Of a DNA stretch of 64,000 nt, positions 45,811 through 54,860 are shown in pieces. The position numbers and the translations under genes are program-made. Under the pieces are notes generated by a model. It saw only the letters and a list, made by a program, of their open reading frames with translations, ran no database searches and was not told where the DNA came from. Numbering within the stretch: position 1 is the stretch's first letter; the number at the start of each line of letters is the position of its first letter. The DNA lies in the NCBI GenBank assembly GCA_963717455.1, contig OY970336.1:1302001-1366000 (forward strand), written 5' to 3'. The DNA comes from Bog-473 sp963717455 (GTDB taxonomy: Bacteria; Actinomycetota; Acidimicrobiia; Acidimicrobiales; RAAP-2).

Positions 45811-46770
45811 GTGCGCGACGTCGTCGTTCCCGGGCCGGCCCACATGGAAGCGGCGTGGAAGGCGGTGCGGCGCTTCCTGGCCGTGACGCCCACGGTCGGC
45901 ACCCCGCAACTCGGCCCTGCCGTCTCGGCCAAGCTGGAGACCCTCCAGCCCACGGGCTCGTTCAAGGTGCGCGGCGGCCTGGCCGCGGTGTCGGCCACGC
46001 TCGAGGAGGAGCCGGGCCGCGCCGTCGTCGCCTCGTCGGCGGGCAACCACGGTCTCGGCCTGGCCTACGCGGCGTCCAAGCTCGGCGCCCAGGTGACCGT
46101 CGTCGTGCCCACGGGGGCGTCGGCCGCCAAGGTCTCCGCCCTCCAGCAGTTCGACGTGCGACTCGTCCTCTACGGCGAGGGCTACCGAGAGGCGGAGACC
46201 CACGCGCTGGAGCTGGCGGCGCGCGACGGCAGCCGCTACGTGTCGCCCTACAACGACCCCGACGTCATCGCCGGGCAGTCGTCGTTGGCCCGCGAGCTCC
46301 TCGAGCAGGTGTCGAACCTCGGCACGGTCGTCGTCCCCTGCGGTGGTGGCGGTTTGCTGGCGGGTGTGACCCTCGGCCTTGCCGGCACGGGCGTGCGTGT
46401 CGTCGGCATCGAGTCGGAGGCGTCGCCCTCCATGAGCACCGCGCTGGCGGCGGGCGGCATCGTGCCGATCAACGTCGAGCCGACGGTGGCCGACGGGCTG
46501 GCCGGCAACCTCGAGCCCGGTGCGGTCACGGTGGGCATCGCGCTCGAGCACGGGGTGTCGGTCCTCACGGTGAGCGAGGCCGACATCCGCTCGGCCATGG
46601 CCTATTCCGCCACCAAGATGGGCCTCGTGCTCGAGGGTGCGGGCGCGGTGGGCGTCGCCGCGCTGCGGGCCGGCGTGATCACCCCGGATCCCGACGACCG
46701 GGAGACCGTTGTCGTACTGACCGGGCGCAACGTGGCCCCGAAGCTGCTCTCGGAGGTGCTCCATTCCTGA
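45811..46770 (+). CDS. PLP-dependent threonine/serine dehydratase
   Basis: 319 residues. The PLP lysine is K52 in GSFKVRGG; SSAGNHGLGLAYAAS binds the substrate carboxylate and CGGGGLLAGV the PLP phosphate. There is no C-terminal ACT domain, so it is the catabolic/serine-racemase-like form without allosteric control. It would deaminate threonine or serine (or racemise serine). Several residues before K52 are shorter than in IlvA. GTG start with CAGACT 6 nt upstream, possibly leaderless. Overlaps the next gene. Confidence 0.88.
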   Translation: MRDVVVPGPAHMEAAWKAVRRFLAVTPTVGTPQLGPAVSAKLETLQPTGSFKVRGGLAAVSATLEEEPGRAVVASSAGNHGLGLAYAASKLGAQVTVVVPTGASAAKVSALQQFDVRLVLYGEGYREAETHALELAARDGSRYVSPYNDPDVIAGQSSLARELLEQVSNLGTVVVPCGGGGLLAGVTLGLAGTGVRVVGIESEASPSMSTALAAGGIVPINVEPTVADGLAGNLEPGAVTVGIALEHGVSVLTVSEADIRSAMAYSATKMGLVLEGAGAVGVAALRAGVITPDPDDRETVVVLTGRNVAPKLLSEVLHS

Positions 46771-47581
46771 GGTCGAGGCCAACGGGGCCACGCTGAGCTA
46801 CGAGGTGACCGGCGAGGGGGAGCCACTCGTGCTCGTGGCCGGCTGCGGCCAGCCCGCTGTCGCCTGGCACCTGTCGCTCGTGCCCGCGCTCGCGGCCGCC
46901 GGCCATGCCGTGGTCACCTTCGACAACCGGGGGGTGGAACCGTCGTCCTCGCCCCCCGCCCCGTACAGCGTGGACGTCATGGCCGACGACACCCTCGCGC
47001 TCCTCGACCACCTCGGCTGGGACGGCCCGGTGCGGCTGGCCGGTCACTCCATGGGCGGGTGGATCGCAGAGACGCTCGTGCTCGACCATCCCGAGCGGGT
47101 CCGGGCGGCGGCGCTCATGGGAAGCGCCAACAAGCCGACGGCATGGGAGATCGCCATCACCACGGTGGAGCGGGACCTCGCCGAGCTGGACTACGACCTG
47201 CCGCCGCTCTTCTACGCCACCGAGACCATGCGCTACCTACCCACGGCGGACATCCAGAACTCCGAGGTGGTGAGCACCTGGCTGTCGCTGCTGGGCGAGG
47301 TCCCGGTGTGGCCCAACCCGGGCCGGCTCGGCCAGTACGAGGCGGCGCTGGCCTGGTCGACCGATCCCGCCCGCACGACCCGCTGGCCCGAGGTGCGCGT
47401 CCCGTGTCTCGTCGTCGCCTTCGAGCACGACATCGACTCGCCGCCCCGCTACGCGCGTCAGGCGGCGGAGACCATCCCCGGCTGCGAGTACCGCGAGGTC
47501 GCCGGCGCCGGGCACATCGGCATCCTGACCCACGCCGACGAGGTCGCCCGGCACCTCGTCGAGTTCTTCTCCCGCACCTGA
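46763..47581 (+). CDS. Alpha/beta hydrolase, probable ATT start
   Basis: 272 residues if read from ATT 46763. In frame, PEVEANGATLSYEVTGEGEP is a perfect first beta-hairpin of this fold, but no ATG, GTG or TTG precedes it. GGAGG lies 6 nt before the ATT. GTG 46805 would cut the first strand in half. Other motifs: TFDNRGVEPSS, nucleophile elbow AGHSMGGWIAE, acid AFEHDIDSPP, His GAGHIG. Overlaps the dehydratase by 8 nt, so translation is likely coupled. The ATT could also be a base error for ATG. Confidence 0.82.
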   Translation: MPEVEANGATLSYEVTGEGEPLVLVAGCGQPAVAWHLSLVPALAAAGHAVVTFDNRGVEPSSSPPAPYSVDVMADDTLALLDHLGWDGPVRLAGHSMGGWIAETLVLDHPERVRAAALMGSANKPTAWEIAITTVERDLAELDYDLPPLFYATETMRYLPTADIQNSEVVSTWLSLLGEVPVWPNPGRLGQYEAALAWSTDPARTTRWPEVRVPCLVVAFEHDIDSPPRYARQAAETIPGCEYREVAGAGHIGILTHADEVARHLVEFFSRT

Positions 47582-47598
47582 GAGGCGCCGCGTCGGCC

Positions 47599-47745
47599 GT
47601 GACTCCGACGGAGTTCCCCTTTGCGTTCGACCCGGCGTACCAGCGGCTGGCGAGACTGTTCGGCATCACCCCGGCCTCGGCGCGTGCCACGTTGCGGCGC
47701 CAGGCAGCGCACCTCGCCGCTGCGGTGCGCGCCCGCCTCGGGTAG
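47599..47745 (+). CDS. Short ORF, possible remnant of a conserved actinobacterial protein
   Basis: 48 residues: TEFPFAFDPAYQRLARLFGI then TPASARATLRRQAAHLAAAV. The FxFDPxYxxLARLFGITP opening resembles the N terminus of longer conserved hypothetical proteins (from memory), which would continue for ~150 residues; here a stop follows at once. It may be a truncated copy or a real small protein. No ribosome site is seen. Confidence 0.3.
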   Translation: MTPTEFPFAFDPAYQRLARLFGITPASARATLRRQAAHLAAAVRARLG

Positions 47746-47773
47746 GGAACCGACAGGGGAGGAGGTCGCCGGC

Positions 47774-48094
47774 TCAGCCGGGCCGCGGCGCGTCCCAGTC
47801 GACGGCGACGCCGGCCGCCTCGTCGGGGTGGTCGAGCAACCAGCGGCGGGCGAACGGGCACCACGGCACCACGGTCAGGTGCTCCGCTCGGGCACGTTGG
47901 AGCGCCGCCCGGACGAGGCGGCCCCCGATGCCCCGGCCCCCCCACGCTTCGGGCACGCCGGTGTGGATCAGCTCCAGGCGGTCACCCTCCACGCGGTAGA
48001 CCAGCTCGGCCTCGAGACCACCGTCGCCCGGGATGGCGAAGCGGCTCTCGCCGGTCGCGTCGACGACCTCAGCGTGGTCGGGATCGGTGGTCAT
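47774..48094 (-). CDS. Small GNAT-like acetyltransferase (YidJ/UPF-type)
   Basis: 106 residues. A compact GNAT fold: SRFAIPGDGGLEAELVYRVE, LIHTGVPEAWGGRGIGGRLV (acetyl-CoA loop) and VPWCPFARRWLLDHPDEA with the conserved cysteine. This is the short GNAT branch related to human GATD/NATD1. Catalytic role unknown. Convergent with the short ORF upstream. Confidence 0.86.
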   Translation of the reverse strand: MTTDPDHAEVVDATGESRFAIPGDGGLEAELVYRVEGDRLELIHTGVPEAWGGRGIGGRLVRAALQRARAEHLTVVPWCPFARRWLLDHPDEAAGVAVDWDAPRPG

Positions 48095-48183
48095 GGCGCT
48101 GCCTCCGGGTCGTGGGCCAGCGCCACCCTATGGGTGCAGAAGGGGGAGCATGAGTGGCGGTCCTCCCTGGAGCGGATGGAGGA

Positions 48184-49287
48184 CTACCACTCTCCCCAGC
48201 CGGGCGGGCTGACCGACCCGGTCACGGTGCGGGGGTCGACGGGCGTCCGCGCCTGGCCGGCGCGGTACACGGCGAAGCACAGTCGGAGCACGTCGGTGGC
48301 CTCGCCGGCGGTCATGGCGGCGGGGGTGCCGTGCACCAGTGCGTCCACGAAGTGCTGCGAGGAGCGGACGAAGCCGGCGCCCCAGTCGGCGTCGAGGTCG
48401 GTGAACTCCGTCGTCTTGCGCTCGTGGGCGGTGCCGGTGAACAGCATGACGGGGGCGAGGTCCAACATCTCGCCCGTGGCGCGGGTGACCCAGATCTGAC
48501 CGTCGTCGCCGGTGATCTCGAAGAATTCGTCCGCGCCGTAGTACTGCGAGCGCATGTAGAAGTTCGGCGAGTACTGGACCTCCATCATGCCCAGCACGTC
48601 GGGGTCCTCGTACTCGAAGATCACGGCACAGGGCTCGAAGAAGAGATCACGCCGGCGCACCACGGCCTGGACCGAGGTGATGTCGAGGTCGAGGAGCCAG
48701 AGCGCCATGGCGTACTTGTGCACCATGTCGTCGAAGAGGTGTCCGCCAGGGCTTCTCTTGTCGAGCCGCCAGCCGTAGCCCTCGGGCCGCAGGGCGGCCT
48801 GGAAGGCCGAGTCGGTCTGGCCCACGAGCGTGCGGATGCGCAGCGAGGTCGGCTTGCCGATGGCGCCGTCGGCCACCAGTCGCTTCGCCAGCTCGAGCGG
48901 GGGGTAGTGGACGAAGCACTCGCTGACGCGCAGGATGCGGCCGGATCGATCCGCGGCCGCCTGCATCTCGAGCGCGTCGTCGACGGAGTTCGCCACCGGT
49001 TTCTGGACCGAGACGTGCTTGCCGGCGTCCAGCGCTGCGATGACGTGGTCGTGGTGCAGGTGGGTGGGGGTCAACACCTCCAGCGCGTCGATCGAGTCGT
49101 CGGCCAGCAGATCGGACACGTCGCGGTAGAAGCAGTCCACCCCCCACTCCTTGGCGGCCTGTCGACCCGTCTCCTCGTCGGTGTCACAGACGGCGACGAT
49201 GTCGCACCGTGGGTCTTCGAGATAGCCCCGCACGTTCATGGCGGCGATGTTCCCGGCGCCCAGCACGCCCAGCCGGACCCTGTCCAT
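48184..49287 (-). CDS. Gfo/Idh/MocA family NAD(P)-dependent oxidoreductase
   Basis: 367 residues from ATG 49287 after GGGAGGT. The Rossmann motif is LGVLGAGNIAAMNVRGYL, and VQKPVANSVDDA contains the EKP-like lysine (here QKP). GGHLFDDMVHKYAMALWL carries the catalytic-site Asp/His of the family. Members act on sugars, inositols and related alcohols. Adjacent (28 bp) to a CoA-transferase on the same strand, so the pair may be one operon. Confidence 0.88.
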   Translation of the reverse strand: MDRVRLGVLGAGNIAAMNVRGYLEDPRCDIVAVCDTDEETGRQAAKEWGVDCFYRDVSDLLADDSIDALEVLTPTHLHHDHVIAALDAGKHVSVQKPVANSVDDALEMQAAADRSGRILRVSECFVHYPPLELAKRLVADGAIGKPTSLRIRTLVGQTDSAFQAALRPEGYGWRLDKRSPGGHLFDDMVHKYAMALWLLDLDITSVQAVVRRRDLFFEPCAVIFEYEDPDVLGMMEVQYSPNFYMRSQYYGADEFFEITGDDGQIWVTRATGEMLDLAPVMLFTGTAHERKTTEFTDLDADWGAGFVRSSQHFVDALVHGTPAAMTAGEATDVLRLCFAVYRAGQARTPVDPRTVTGSVSPPGWGEW

Positions 49288-49315
49288 CAGACCTCCCTTG
49301 TGCCGACGCCACCGC

Positions 49316-50554
49316 TCACGCGTCGGCTCCGAACGCCCCTCCGTCCCGGGCGGATGAGATCTGATTGTCGTCATACCCGAGGATGGAGCGCAAGACGTCC
49401 TCGGTGTGCTGGCCGACGGTGGGCGCCTTGGACGGGTGGGGCAGCTCCTCGCCGACGAAGTGCAGGGGGGTGAAGAGCTGTTCGGCGCCCATTTCCTTTG
49501 CCGGGAGGAGTGGGAAGCGATCGGCGAACTGGGGATCGTCGAGCAGGCTCCGGGGCGTGTTGACCGGTGCGATCGGCGTGTTGACCCGGCCGCCGAAGTC
49601 GAGCCACTCCTTCGCCGTCTTGGAGCGGAAGATGTCGCGCAGCTCGCGCCGGAGCTCGCGGTTGCCGCGTGCGTGGTCCGCGTACTTCGAGCCCGGCCAG
49701 CGCTCGAAGAGGTCCATGCGACCGACGCCCTCACAGAAGTTCTTCCAGAAGGCCTGCTCCGACGCCATGAACAGGACATGGCGCTCGTCGGACGTCTCGT
49801 AGACCTGGTAGCGGACTCCCTCGACCATGCCCGCCGTGCCCGGCGCGCGCCGCTCGTAGCCGTCGGCCTTGTTGCCCGTGACCTCGGACTCGGGCCGCTC
49901 GTAGGCCCGCCATGTCTCGCTGCGGAGCCAGTCCATCGCCGCCGCCGCGTCGGACTGCGCGATGTCGATGTACGAGGCCTCGCCCGTGGCGCGGGCGCGG
50001 ACCACCGCGGCCAGGATGCCGAGCGCCCCGAAGAGCGGGCCGGCGTGGATCCCCATGGAGGCGTGCTCGGGGATGTAGGAGAACCCCTCTTCGTCCGTGG
50101 CGACGTTGACGATCCCCGCCCACGTGTCGTAGGCCACGCCGTGGCTCGGGTAGTCACGGTAGGGGCCCGTCATGCCGTAGCCCGAGATGGTGCAGAACAC
50201 GATCTTGGGATTGACGGTGCGCAGGTCGTCGAACCCCACACCACGCCGGGCGAGGGAGCCGGGCCGCATGGCCTCGACGACCACGTCGGAGGAGGCGACG
50301 AGCTCTTTCATGATGGCGACACCCGCCTCGGTGCGCAGGTCCAGCACCAGTGACCGCTTGCCCCGGTTCAGGTGGAGGTGCATGAGAGAGGTGCCCTCGA
50401 CGATGGGCCAGGTCATCTCCCGGATGTAGTCGCCCGCGGGAGGCTCGACCTTGATGACCTCCGCCCCGAGGTCGACCAGGGGCGTGGTGATCTGTGCCGG
50501 CCCCAGGGCCGAGCACTCGATGATCCTCATGCCGTGCAGCGGCGGCGTCGCCAT
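49316..50554 (-). CDS. CaiB/BaiF family CoA-transferase
   Basis: 412 residues from ATG 50554 after GGGAGGTCCG. The family III CoA-transferase fold shows in MRIIECSALGPAQITTPLVD, LGAEVIKVEPPAGDYIRE, NRGKRSLVLDLRTEAG and PHASMGIH-like IPEHASMGIHAGPLFG. The catalytic Asp is expected in the IDIAQSDAAAAM region. It exchanges CoA between carboxylic acids, as in carnitine, bile-acid or aromatic metabolism; the acid is not known. Upstream neighbour of the Gfo/Idh gene. Confidence 0.9.
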   Translation of the reverse strand: MATPPLHGMRIIECSALGPAQITTPLVDLGAEVIKVEPPAGDYIREMTWPIVEGTSLMHLHLNRGKRSLVLDLRTEAGVAIMKELVASSDVVVEAMRPGSLARRGVGFDDLRTVNPKIVFCTISGYGMTGPYRDYPSHGVAYDTWAGIVNVATDEEGFSYIPEHASMGIHAGPLFGALGILAAVVRARATGEASYIDIAQSDAAAAMDWLRSETWRAYERPESEVTGNKADGYERRAPGTAGMVEGVRYQVYETSDERHVLFMASEQAFWKNFCEGVGRMDLFERWPGSKYADHARGNRELRRELRDIFRSKTAKEWLDFGGRVNTPIAPVNTPRSLLDDPQFADRFPLLPAKEMGAEQLFTPLHFVGEELPHPSKAPTVGQHTEDVLRSILGYDDNQISSARDGGAFGADA

Positions 50555-50634
50555 CGGACCTCCCTTCGCCGAAGGCCGGATCGTAGCGGTCGCCGCCACG
50601 GGCGCCGAAGCCCGGACATCGCCATACTGGGGCG

Positions 50635-51675
50635 ATGGAGACGCAGATCCTCGATGACGCACTGACCGTCTTCGCGGCCACTGCGCCCCAGTACGGGTCG
50701 CTCGGCCTGGCCAACCACGGTCCCATGGTCGCCGAGGCACTGTCGCACCTGGGTCGCGACGATGCCATCGAGGGATGGGCGGAGCGCTATCGCCGGCGCC
50801 TCGACGGGGCCCCGGCGCCGGCGACGAGACCGCTCACCGAGGAGGACTGGCCCGACGCGCTCGGGCGCGACGACCACTTCCCCCAGTGGCTCGCCCTCTT
50901 CGAGCGGGAGGTGGCCGACCGCCCGCCCGCCGCCGTCGTCGGCGAGTGGGCGCCGCGACTGCTGCCGGGTTCGGTCGGGGCGGCCACCCATGGGTTGATC
51001 CGCACCGGGCACGCTCTACGCGGGTTGGCCGGGGCGGACACCGCACCCCGGCGCCTCGAGGTGGCGAGCGGGCTCGCGTTCTGGGCATCGAGCTACCGCG
51101 AGCTCCCGGGGCCGCCGCTGCTCATCGGGCACGAGGGTGTCCCCGAGGCGCTGGCGGACCTGCCCTACCTCTCGGAGGACGCGCCGCGCCAGGTGTTGAT
51201 CAGCGACATGGTGGCGGGCGTCGACGAGATCGCCGACGAGTTCGAGCAGGCGGTGGCCTCGCTCGGGTGGGCCGGCGGGGCGGTGGGGCTGCTCGACCAG
51301 TTGGCCGCGGGCGGGGCACGCGCCTACCTGCGCAACGCGGACGCCGGCGGTGCCATTGGGCTGCTGCATGCTGTCACCGCGCCGCTCGCCGCCGAGCTGC
51401 TGCTCCCGTGGCTGGCCGAGGAGGACCGCGATGCCGTGCTCGGCTACGTCTGGCAGGCCGTGGCCGCCCTCCACGTGGCGTACGGCATCGACCGCCAGAG
51501 CCCCGAGCCGGAGCAGGACGTCCCGTCACCGGGAAGCCTCGTGGACCAGGCGCTGGCGTCGGGCGACGAGCACGCGATCAAGCTGACCGAGGCCGCGCTG
51601 CGCAGCTTCGAGCGCAGTAGCGAGCCGGTGCTGCTCTGGGCGGCCGCCGACGCGTGCGCCCGCCTGGGCGGCTGA
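50635..51675 (+). CDS. Questin oxidase-like protein (DUF4243)
   Basis: 346 residues. YGSLGLANHGPMVAEALSHLGR with AIEGWAERYRRRL matches the DUF4243 N terminus; GSVGAATHGLIRTGHALRGL and LHVAYGIDRQSPEPE carry further conserved histidines. Fungal questin oxidase of this family opens an anthraquinone ring by Baeyer-Villiger-type oxidation; bacterial members are uncharacterised. CATACT lies 6 nt before the ATG and may be the -10 of a leaderless transcript. Confidence 0.82.
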   Translation: METQILDDALTVFAATAPQYGSLGLANHGPMVAEALSHLGRDDAIEGWAERYRRRLDGAPAPATRPLTEEDWPDALGRDDHFPQWLALFEREVADRPPAAVVGEWAPRLLPGSVGAATHGLIRTGHALRGLAGADTAPRRLEVASGLAFWASSYRELPGPPLLIGHEGVPEALADLPYLSEDAPRQVLISDMVAGVDEIADEFEQAVASLGWAGGAVGLLDQLAAGGARAYLRNADAGGAIGLLHAVTAPLAAELLLPWLAEEDRDAVLGYVWQAVAALHVAYGIDRQSPEPEQDVPSPGSLVDQALASGDEHAIKLTEAALRSFERSSEPVLLWAAADACARLGG

Positions 51676-51711
51676 GGCCGGCGGCGCGGGGCTTTCGGCC
51701 AGGAGCCTGGC

Positions 51712-51717
51712 TAGTGT
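51712..51717 (+). promoter_or_regulatory. Candidate -10 element for leaderless aldo/keto reductase gene
   Basis: TAGTGT (TANNNT) ends 7 nt before ATG 51725, and no ribosome site lies between, so the message would start at or within a base or two of the ATG. Confidence 0.5.
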
Positions 51718-51724
51718 CGGACCG

Positions 51725-52753
51725 ATGGAGTACAGAACGCTTGGCCGCACCGGCATAAAGGTCAGCCCTCTCTGCCTGGGGGCGATGATGTTCGGGGTCT
51801 GGGGCACCCAGGACCACGACGAGTCGATCCGCATCATCCACGCCGCTCTCGATGCCGGGATCAATTTCGTCGACACCGCCGACGTCTACTCGTTCGGCGA
51901 GTCCGAGGAGATCGTCGGCAAGGCGTTGGCCAAGACCAAGCGGCACAAGGTGGTGCTGGCCACCAAGGTGCACGGTCAGATGGGCCGTGATCCCAACGCG
52001 CAGGGCAACTCGCGCCGCTGGATCATGGCCGAGTGCGACAACAGCCTGCGTCGGTTGGGCACCGACTACATCGACCTGTACCAGATCCACCGTCCGTCGC
52101 CCGAGACCGACATCGACGACACGCTCGGTGCGCTGACGGACCTCGTCCGGGCGGGCAAGATCCGCTACTTCGGGAGCTCGACCTTCCCGGCCCACGAGAT
52201 CGTCGAGGCTCAGTGGGTCGCCGAGCGCCGGGCCCGCGAGCGCTTCGTCACCGAACAGCCGCCGTACTCCATTTTGGTGCGAGGGATCGAGAAGGACGTC
52301 CTGCCGATGTGCCAGAAGTACGGCATGGGCGTGCTCTCGTGGAGCCCACTGGCCGGCGGCTGGCTCTCGGGCGCGTTCGGTCCCGGGAAGGAGAACACGA
52401 GTCGCCGGTCGGCCATGCTGCCGCACCACTACGACATGTCGCTGCCCGGGAACCAGCAGAAGCTCCAGGCCCTCGATGAGCTCACCAAGGTTGCCGACGA
52501 CGCCGGGCTGAGCATGATTCAGCTCGCACTGGGCTTCGTGCTCGAGCACCCCGCCGTGACGTCGCCCATCATCGGTCCCCGCACCATGCAGCACCTCGAG
52601 TCGCAGCTCCCCGCGCTCGAGCTGCGTCTCGGCACCGATGTGCTCGACCGCATCGACGAGATCGTCCCGCCCGGCACCGACCTCAACGACACCGACGTCG
52701 GCTGGGTGCCGGCCGCCATCGCGGACGCGAACCTGCGCCGGCGTCCCCGCTGA
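51725..52753 (+). CDS. Aldo/keto reductase
   Basis: 342 residues. YRTLGRTGIKVSPLCLGAMMFG at the N terminus, catalytic DxxY in VDTADVYSFGESEEIV, lysine in LATKVHGQMG and His in YQIHRPSPETD. The NADP-binding end is IIGPRTMQHLESQLPAL. This is the AKR12/YajO-like branch. Reduces aldehydes or ketones with NADPH; specific substrate unknown. Single gene with its own promoter. Confidence 0.93.
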   Translation: MEYRTLGRTGIKVSPLCLGAMMFGVWGTQDHDESIRIIHAALDAGINFVDTADVYSFGESEEIVGKALAKTKRHKVVLATKVHGQMGRDPNAQGNSRRWIMAECDNSLRRLGTDYIDLYQIHRPSPETDIDDTLGALTDLVRAGKIRYFGSSTFPAHEIVEAQWVAERRARERFVTEQPPYSILVRGIEKDVLPMCQKYGMGVLSWSPLAGGWLSGAFGPGKENTSRRSAMLPHHYDMSLPGNQQKLQALDELTKVADDAGLSMIQLALGFVLEHPAVTSPIIGPRTMQHLESQLPALELRLGTDVLDRIDEIVPPGTDLNDTDVGWVPAAIADANLRRRPR

Positions 52754-52790
52754 CGGGGGTTCGAGGGCCGCACTCGTTCCGGCGGCCCGG

Positions 52791-52796
52791 TAGCGT
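52791..52796 (+). promoter_or_regulatory. Candidate -10 element for methyltransferase gene
   Basis: TAGCGT (TANNNT) ends 9 nt before ATG 52806 with no ribosome site between; another near-leaderless arrangement. Confidence 0.4.
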
Positions 52797-52805
52797 CACG
52801 CTCTC

Positions 52806-53786
52806 ATGGGCCGGTCCAGTCGCGCGCTGGTGCACCTCGGCGGCCGGGCGGTCGACGCCCTCCCCCCGCAGCTGCGGCGACGAGTGCGCGCAACGCTCGG
52901 GAGGCCGGGACCCCGCCCCGTCGCACTGAGCGATCTCGACGCCGAGCTGGCGCAGGCCACCGCGCTGATGGGCGTCGACGCCGACCAGGCCCGTGCCCTG
53001 CTCGACAGCTTCGTGGTCGTGCTCCCCACGGCGCCGCCCGAGGACCCCTTCTCCGAGGCCTACCGGGAGTGGACGTGGGAGACCTACCGCCACCTCTCGG
53101 GCCGCGTCGGCTACGACACCGTCAACGAGACCTCACCGTTCGACTTGCCGGCCGCCCTGGCCCGCCCGTTCCCGTACCAGTCAGGATCGCTGGCGCTCGT
53201 CGGACGAGACCTCGTGGCCCGAGGCCACCTGCTCGATTGCCTGGCCGACGTGGCCCCGCCGCGCGCCGGGGCGCCACGGGTCGTCGAGTTCGGCCCCGGG
53301 TGGGGGAACCTGACGCAAGACATGGTGGCGACGGGGCTCGACGTGACGGCGGTGGAGCTCGACGACAAGTTCTGCCGCCTCATCGAGCACCGCTGCGACG
53401 GTCCCGGACGCGCCACCGTGGTGCAGGGCGACATGTTGTCCTTCGCCGCGGCGGAGCCGTTCGACGCCGCCGTGTTCTTCGAGAGCTTCCACCACTGCGC
53501 CGACCACCTCGCCATGCTGCGGCGACTGCACGACATCGTGCGCGTGGGCGGTGCGGTGCTCTTCGCCGCCGAGCCGGTGCAGCGCATGGACTACCCGTGG
53601 GGTCCACGGCTCGACGGGCTCTCGGTCTGGTCGAGCCGGACCCACGGCTGGCTCGAGCTGGGCTTCGACATCGGGTACTTCGAGCAGGCGCTCAGGCGCA
53701 CCGGCTGGGTGGGGCGGCGGGTCCGGCTGGGACAGCAGATGGGCGAGCCCGATGTGATCGTGGCCCGATCGGCGCGGGGCCGCTGA
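52806..53786 (+). CDS. SAM-dependent methyltransferase
   Basis: 326 residues. VVEFGPGWGNLTQDMVATGL is the S-adenosylmethionine motif I, VELDDKF the acidic end of beta-2, VVQGDMLSFAAAEPFDAAVF motif II region, and RVGGAVLFAAEP motif III. The N-terminal ~150 residues are a substrate- or cap-domain without a family I recognise. The C-terminal part (WSSRTHGWLELGFD) is typical of glycan- or lipid-linked methyltransferases only by loose resemblance. Methyl acceptor unknown. Confidence 0.88.
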   Translation: MGRSSRALVHLGGRAVDALPPQLRRRVRATLGRPGPRPVALSDLDAELAQATALMGVDADQARALLDSFVVVLPTAPPEDPFSEAYREWTWETYRHLSGRVGYDTVNETSPFDLPAALARPFPYQSGSLALVGRDLVARGHLLDCLADVAPPRAGAPRVVEFGPGWGNLTQDMVATGLDVTAVELDDKFCRLIEHRCDGPGRATVVQGDMLSFAAAEPFDAAVFFESFHHCADHLAMLRRLHDIVRVGGAVLFAAEPVQRMDYPWGPRLDGLSVWSSRTHGWLELGFDIGYFEQALRRTGWVGRRVRLGQQMGEPDVIVARSARGR

Positions 53787-53802
53787 ACCCGCGGACACCG
53801 CG

Positions 53803-53825
53803 CCGCCCTTCAAGGGGAGGGGCGG
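53803..53825. terminator. Hairpin between convergent genes
   Basis: CCGCCC (53803-53808) and GGGCGG (53820-53825) can pair around an 11-nt loop in the 43-bp space between two convergent stops. A short T-poor context makes intrinsic termination uncertain. Confidence 0.35.
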
Positions 53826-53829
53826 TCGT

Positions 53830-54279
53830 TCAGGACTCGGGGGCCGTCCATCGCCGTGGATCCGGCAGCTCGACATCCCCGTACCCGTTGCAACGGGCCT
53901 CGTCGACCTCCAGTTCGAACAGGACCCAACGGTCCTCGATCGGGAACGTGGCCGCTCCAGTGGCGACCATGCGCAGGTCGGGGTCGTCCAGCGGGAGGGC
54001 CTGGCCGCTGACGAAGAACTCGCCACCGGTCCCGGAGATGTCGGGCACGCCGTTGTGGAGGGCATACCGACGCCGCTCCCGCAGGTCGCGGACCTTGGGG
54101 GAGGTCGGCTCCATGAACACGAAGAGCCGTCCGCCGGCGACGACCGGCGCGACGGGATGGACCCGCGGTGGGCCCGTGGCGCGGAGTGTTGCCAAGTAGG
54201 CCGGCGCGCCGGTCAGACGGCCGGTCCCGAATGCCGCCAGATCGGGAGCGTGCGCCTCGAAATCACCCCAGCTCGGCAT
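53830..54279 (-). CDS. Pyridoxamine 5'-phosphate oxidase-fold protein
   Basis: 149 residues from ATG 54279 (MPSWGDFEAHAPDLAAFGTG), the usual start of this group; a start at 54306 would add nine unconserved residues. LATLRATGPPRVHPVAPVVA and RLFVFMEPTSPKVRDLRERR form the flavin-binding barrel strands. It is likely an F420- or FMN-binding split-barrel reductase rather than a true PdxH. Convergent with the methyltransferase. Confidence 0.85.
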   Translation of the reverse strand: MPSWGDFEAHAPDLAAFGTGRLTGAPAYLATLRATGPPRVHPVAPVVAGGRLFVFMEPTSPKVRDLRERRRYALHNGVPDISGTGGEFFVSGQALPLDDPDLRMVATGAATFPIEDRWVLFELEVDEARCNGYGDVELPDPRRWTAPES

Positions 54280-54339
54280 GGGCGCCAGTCTGTCAGCCCG
54301 GCGCACCCGAGGTCCGGCGACATGGGTCAGCCCGAACGT

Positions 54340-54765
54340 CTATTTCCAACCTTGCAGGACGTGGTCCCACCACCACTGCGGGGCCGCCGCAGTGAGCACG
54401 TTCATGTCCCAGTAGTCGCGCCAAGTCATGATCTTGCCGCCGCCGACCTCGTGCACAGACGCGACGTGCAAGGCCATCTTCTCGCCGGTAGGCCATTCCC
54501 AGTGCTCGATGTGCTCCGTCATCACGATGTCGTCGCCGGCCACCATGTGCAGCCGTTCGTCGCCAAGACCGGTCAGCTTGCCGACCGCGAGGGTCAATCG
54601 TGCGGTGATCTCGGCGCCTCCGCGAGCCACGTCGTCATCGGGAGTGACGTCATCGGTGTATTCGCCCCGGGGGTCGAATCGCGCGACCAGGCTTTCGAAG
54701 TCTTGCTGGTAGAGGTCGTGCCAGAAACCCTCGATGAGCACGAAATTGTCCTGAGCTGTCGTCAC
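54340..54765 (-). CDS. SnoaL / limonene-epoxide-hydrolase-like NTF2-fold protein
   Basis: 141 residues from GTG 54765, preceded by GGAGA. FWHDLYQQDFESLVARFDPR, HIEHWEWPTGEKMALHVASV and EVGGGKIMTWRDYWDMNVL follow the limonene-1,2-epoxide hydrolase-like branch of the NTF2 superfamily; the Asp/Arg pairs of that active site (WRDYWD) are present. TAGGAT at 54801-54796 (minus) is a fair -10. Function unproven. Confidence 0.83.
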   Translation of the reverse strand: MTTAQDNFVLIEGFWHDLYQQDFESLVARFDPRGEYTDDVTPDDDVARGGAEITARLTLAVGKLTGLGDERLHMVAGDDIVMTEHIEHWEWPTGEKMALHVASVHEVGGGKIMTWRDYWDMNVLTAAAPQWWWDHVLQGWK

Positions 54766-54860
54766 CGGTCATCTCCACTTCCGCTCTCGGAAGCGATCCT
54801 AAGTGCAGGGCCGACCATCCACCGCACCGAGGTCGTGCCGAGGCGACAGACTAGAGGTCG

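Noticed and set aside
48184..50157. 657-residue frame running through Gfo/Idh and into the CoA-transferase gene
   Set aside because: A strong ribosome site and ATG at 49287 mark the true start; the upstream part is an out-of-frame read of the CoA-transferase gene.
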